Below, one piece after another: positions 6,208 through 9,015 of a DNA stretch of 9,015 bases. Below the pieces are notes generated by a model. The model was not told the DNA's origin. It ran no database searches and was given only the letters and a program-made list of their open reading frames with translations. Numbering within the stretch: position 1 is the stretch's first letter; each line of letters starts with the position of its first letter. The DNA comes from Chloroflexota bacterium. GTDB taxonomy: Bacteria > Chloroflexota > Dormibacteria > CF-121. The translations under genes and the position numbers were made by a program. The stretch spans positions 1-9,015 of the forward strand of contig VBEQ01000083.1 of assembly GCA_005881235.1 (NCBI GenBank), in the 5' to 3' direction.

Positions 6208-6248
6208 GTATACGCCGAAAGTCTCGTCTGAGACGCGAACTCTGTCAA
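6208..6248 (-). promoter_or_regulatory. Possible internal promoter and small dyad ahead of Fe-ADH
   Basis: The 77-nt gap between the kinase stop and the Fe-ADH start is the longest in the gene train. It opens with TTGACA (6248-6243), overlapping the kinase TGA. At 17 bp the -10 candidate is GAGACT, only three of six matches. A 5-bp inverted repeat with a 4-nt loop, GTCTCgtctGAGAC (6221-6234), lies between them, and a GTATAC/CCTAGG-type AT-containing stretch (6203-6213) follows 30 bp after TTGACA. It may be an internal promoter with an operator or a weak hairpin, but none of this is strong. Confidence 0.25.
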
Positions 6249-7153
6249 GGGCCGTCACGCCGGGCCTCCGTCAACCAGCCTTCGAGGCGGTCCGACTCCA
6301 GGACTGCGAGCGCCCGATTCCAGCGCGTCGTGTAGTAGTCGGTGAAGTCAAAGTCCAGCGTCGAGATCCGTGCCTGGATGGCTCCCCACAGGGTCCAACC
6401 AATGTCTGACATGAGAGCGAAGAGGTTCATCCTGGCCAGTTGCTTACGGTCGAGCCGGCCGAAATAGGCCTCGCAGAGAACGGCGCGCAAATCGTCATCG
6501 AGGCTCGCCTCCTGCGCCGTGTTGCCCAGGTCGAAGCAGGCATCATTGTTCCCGCTCAGTTCGTAGTCGACGACTCGCAGCCATTGCCCGTCGTCGATGA
6601 AGTTCTCGCAGAGCAAGTCGTTGTGACAGGGGACGCTGGGGAGCGACCCAACCCGGACCGCCCGCTCGATGTCTCCCAGGCGCGGCAGCCACGCTCGATA
6701 GTCGGTGGGAATCGGGACCTTGTGCTGATCGACGATCCGGAGGTAGTCCTCGATCAGACGGAACATGTCGAAGTCTTTCAAGAAGCGAGGAGCGGCGTGT
6801 AAGCGTTTGAACGACTCGGCCATCCGCCGCACCATCGACGCCGTCTGCAAGGTCTTCGCCGACATCGTCGGTCCTGAGATGAACTCGAGGACCATGACGT
6901 CGGCCTGTGGGACATGCTCGAGCACCGCCGGACCAATGCCGGTACTCGCCGCGGCCCTGGCGTTGTGCACCTCGTTGACGCGATCAATCGAGAGCAGTTC
7001 CGTCGACGCGCCTGGGATGCGCATGACGTAGCGCTCACCGCCGGTCTCGACCAGGTAGTTCTCGTTGGTCAGCCCGCCCGACAACGACGTCACCTTTACA
7101 TCCTTTCCGCGCCACAGCGAGACCCGTGCGACCGCGTCGTCAGCTCGCCGCAT
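6245..7153 (-). CDS. Choline/ethanolamine-kinase-like phosphotransferase
   Basis: This 302-residue protein has the APH/choline kinase fold and would transfer phosphate from ATP to a small alcohol. The nucleotide-binding turn reads LSGGLTNENYLV (24-35). The YVMRIPG strand (42-48) has Arg rather than Lys, as in choline kinases (VLLRxYG) and unlike most aminoglycoside kinases. Glu61 follows in the next helix. The catalytic loop CHNDLLCENFI (176-186) gives D179 and N184, and the metal-binding DYE (196-198) leads into SGNNDACFDLGN, close to the choline kinase pattern DFEYxGxNxxxFDxxN. The ATG at 7153 has GAGGA (7166-7162) eight bases upstream and overlaps the end of the flavoprotein gene by 14 nt, so the two are co-translated. 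The context of methylamine catabolism supports an amino-alcohol such as choline or dimethylethanolamine as substrate, but homoserine- or sugar-type substrates cannot be excluded. Confidence 0.82.
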   Translation of the reverse strand: MRRADDAVARVSLWRGKDVKVTSLSGGLTNENYLVETGGERYVMRIPGASTELLSIDRVNEVHNARAAASTGIGPAVLEHVPQADVMVLEFISGPTMSAKTLQTASMVRRMAESFKRLHAAPRFLKDFDMFRLIEDYLRIVDQHKVPIPTDYRAWLPRLGDIERAVRVGSLPSVPCHNDLLCENFIDDGQWLRVVDYELSGNNDACFDLGNTAQEASLDDDLRAVLCEAYFGRLDRKQLARMNLFALMSDIGWTLWGAIQARISTLDFDFTDYYTTRWNRALAVLESDRLEGWLTEARRDGP

Positions 7154-9015
7154 GTTTTAAGTCCTCGCCGGCCAGTTGCTCGCGCTTCAGCACCGCGTCG
7201 CGGTGTACCTCGGCCGGCACGCGCTGCCCGAAGACCTCCACCTCCACCCGAGCTCCCGGCCCGAGTGCGACCGGCAGATAGCTGTAGGCGATGTTGCGCC
7301 GGACTGAGAAGCCGTACGCACAGCTGCGGAGCCGGCCGACGATCGACCCGTCGGCATAGACGGCCTCTCCGCCGTAGACGGTGAGGTACTCCTCGTCGCC
7401 GACCAGCAGCGTCCGCAAACGGCGCGTGACGCCCGCCGCCCTGGCGGTCGCCAACGCGTCCCGGCCGTTGAAATCGCCCTTGTCGAAGCGGACGCAGAAC
7501 CCAAGGCCGGCCTCCAGCGGATTGTCCAGCAGCGTGAGGTCGGTGCCGTAGTATCGGTAACCCTTCTCCATGCGCAGCGAGTCGAGCGCCCGGTAGCCAC
7601 CCGGCCGGATGCCAACCGTCCGCCCGGCGGCCATGAGACGATCCCAGACCTGGACCGCCAGCCGAGGTTGCACATAAAATTCCCAGCCCAACTCGCCGAC
7701 GTAGGTCACCCGCTGAGCGAAGACGTCGAATCCCTCGATACGGATGGTGCGACCCTGCATGAAGGGGAAGCTGTCTTCCGAGACGTCGTCATCAGTCAAC
7801 GTCCTGAGGACCGTGCGCGCCTGTGGTCCCCACATCCCGATGACGCACAGGTCCTCGGTTGTCTCTCGGATCTCGACCGCCCCGTCTGCCTCGCGCTGCT
7901 CCAGCCGCAGCCAGCCGAGGTCACTATTCACGTACCCGGCCCCCGTGACCAGCCTGAACCGCTCCGGGCCGAGTCGGGTAATGGTGACGTCACCCGCGAT
8001 CCCGCCGCGGCGGTCGAGTAACTGCGTATAGACGACCGTGCCCACCGGCCTGTCGATCTGATTCCCGCAGACGCGCTCCAGCAGCGCGAGGGCTCCCGGA
8101 CCGTCGAGCTCGATCTTCCCGAAGGATGTCATGTCGATGATGCCGACGCGTTCGCGAAAGGCGCGATGCTCCTCGGCCTGCAAGGCGAACCATGGTGGCC
8201 GGTTCCAGCCGAAACGGCGCTGGTCCGCGCCCGCGCGCCGCCAGGGTTTGCCGGGATCGAAGTGCTCGGGCCGTTCCCAACCCTGTTTGGTTCCAAAGAC
8301 CCCGCCGAGGTCCTGGATCCGGTGGTGGAGGGCGCTCGTGCGGCGCGGCCGGCCCCACTCGTCGGCGTCGTATGGATAGCGAAGAAAGTAGTAATAGCGG
8401 TACGTCTCTTTCGCCAGCTCAGCGACGTAGCGATGGTCGCGGTGGACCGGCCCGAAACGCCAGGGGCGATAGGCATAGAGGTCGAGCTCGCTCTCTCCAG
8501 CGGTGATGAGCTCCGTGACCGATTTCCCCATGCCGCCGGCGGCGCCGAAGCCGTTCAGAGACAGCCCGGCGGCCATGAACAGCCCACGAACACCCGGTAC
8601 CGGTCCCAGTAACGGATTCGCGTCGGGGGTCATCGCATCGGGATGGCAGACGAGCTTGACGATCCCTGCCTCGCTCATGAAGGGGAATCGCCGTGCCGCT
8701 CCCTTGAGCAGGGGTTCGAAGCGGCGCAGGTCCGGAGGGACGGAGGTGCCGGCGTGCTCCCAGGGAACACCGTCGATCCATCGCGCGTTGGGATCGAGCT
8801 CATAGCCGCCCAGCACCACGCCACCCGATTCGGCCTTCCCATAGACGAGGTTGTCAGGGTCGCGAAAGCACGGCATGTCGCGCGGGAGCTCGGCGCCCGC
8901 GACCGCGCGCAGCGCGGCGTGCTGGTGATCGACCGGCGTCGACACCACGAACGCGCCGGCCATCGCGGCCACCTGCGGGGCCCAGATGCCACAGGCGATG
9001 ACGACCACCTCCGTT
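7140..9015 (-). CDS. DMGDH/sarcosine dehydrogenase-like FAD oxidoreductase with GcvT domain, N-terminus outside window
   Basis: The visible 624 residues are the C-terminal three quarters of a flavoprotein of the dimethylglycine/sarcosine dehydrogenase family (usually about 800-860 residues). Such enzymes oxidatively remove N-methyl groups and pass the C1 unit to tetrahydrofolate. Counting from the GTG at 9008, residues 1-170 finish the DAO-type FAD domain (VVIACGIWA at the edge; AAGLSLNGFGAAGGMG at 146-161 contacting FAD). Residues 175-260 form the FAO middle domain with RPWRFGP and RYPYDADEWGRPRRTS. Residues 285-500 are the GcvT folate domain (VGIIDMTSFGK, QLLDRRGGIAGD, YVGELGWEFYV, ALDSLRMEKGYRYYGTDL). 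Residues 500-605 are the GcvT C-terminal barrel (GLGFCVRFDKGDFNGRDAL, VGRLRSCAYGF). The frame continues to the last base with no real start (T-E precede V1), so the GTG is internal. The FAD dinucleotide motif and any covalent-FAD His are beyond the window. It is first in the visible operon. The precise N-methyl substrate is not decidable. Confidence 0.93.
   Translation of the reverse strand, partial: TEVVVIACGIWAPQVAAMAGAFVVSTPVDHQHAALRAVAGAELPRDMPCFRDPDNLVYGKAESGGVVLGGYELDPNARWIDGVPWEHAGTSVPPDLRRFEPLLKGAARRFPFMSEAGIVKLVCHPDAMTPDANPLLGPVPGVRGLFMAAGLSLNGFGAAGGMGKSVTELITAGESELDLYAYRPWRFGPVHRDHRYVAELAKETYRYYYFLRYPYDADEWGRPRRTSALHHRIQDLGGVFGTKQGWERPEHFDPGKPWRRAGADQRRFGWNRPPWFALQAEEHRAFRERVGIIDMTSFGKIELDGPGALALLERVCGNQIDRPVGTVVYTQLLDRRGGIAGDVTITRLGPERFRLVTGAGYVNSDLGWLRLEQREADGAVEIRETTEDLCVIGMWGPQARTVLRTLTDDDVSEDSFPFMQGRTIRIEGFDVFAQRVTYVGELGWEFYVQPRLAVQVWDRLMAAGRTVGIRPGGYRALDSLRMEKGYRYYGTDLTLLDNPLEAGLGFCVRFDKGDFNGRDALATARAAGVTRRLRTLLVGDEEYLTVYGGEAVYADGSIVGRLRSCAYGFSVRRNIAYSYLPVALGPGARVEVEVFGQRVPAEVHRDAVLKREQLAGEDLKHAAS

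Noticed and set aside
6203..6234. Intrinsic terminator between the kinase and Fe-ADH genes
   Set aside because: The stem is only five base pairs and no T-run follows on the minus strand, so it was kept only as a possible dyad.
7187..7675. Alternative minus-strand frame inside the flavoprotein gene
   Set aside because: It is a shifted-frame shadow, Arg/Ser-rich, and the true frame carries GcvT motifs throughout.

Overview
The window is 9.0 kb of GC-rich bacterial DNA with dense, non-overlapping coding and no RNA genes, mobile elements or CRISPR arrays that I can see. Eight protein-coding genes are supported; the two at the window edges are cut off. The taxon cannot be fixed from this sequence. 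High GC, a GAF-GGDEF protein, an IEADP-type receiver domain and methylamine catabolism would suit a soil bacterium such as a Chloroflexota- or Rokubacteria-like lineage, but that is a weak inference.

Left edge (1-1265): the C-terminal part of a GAF-GGDEF diguanylate cyclase on the plus strand converges on a minus-strand single-domain response regulator. A short inverted repeat spans the two stop codons. The response regulator has a promoter-like sequence of its own (TTGACA, 18 bp, TACTGT) with an overlapping dyad.

The rest (1266-9015) is one minus-strand gene train, read from right to left: a DMGDH/sarcosine-dehydrogenase-like flavoprotein with a C-terminal GcvT module (cut by the window edge), a choline-kinase-like phosphotransferase (14-nt overlap), an iron-containing alcohol dehydrogenase (after a 77-nt gap), a non-pyrrolysine MttB-family methyltransferase (2-nt gap), an aldehyde dehydrogenase (18-nt gap), and a nucleotidyltransferase-fold protein that appears to start at CTG just after the ALDH stop. 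The spacing suggests a single operon, with possible extra initiation in the 77-nt gap.

Taken together the genes look like a pathway for N-methylated amines or amino-alcohols. The alcohol and aldehyde dehydrogenases could turn an amino-alcohol into a betaine-type acid. MttB could move a methyl group from a quaternary or tertiary amine to a corrinoid protein, and the flavoprotein could oxidise N-methylglycines and pass the C1 unit to folate. The kinase could phosphorylate choline or a related alcohol. The substrate is inferred from family membership, not demonstrated. Neither a corrinoid protein nor its reactivase is present in the window. The most unusual points are an 11-residue loss plus a Lys replacement in the ALDH cofactor site, the missing canonical start of the nucleotidyltransferase, and the combination of corrinoid-type and flavin-type demethylation genes with a kinase.
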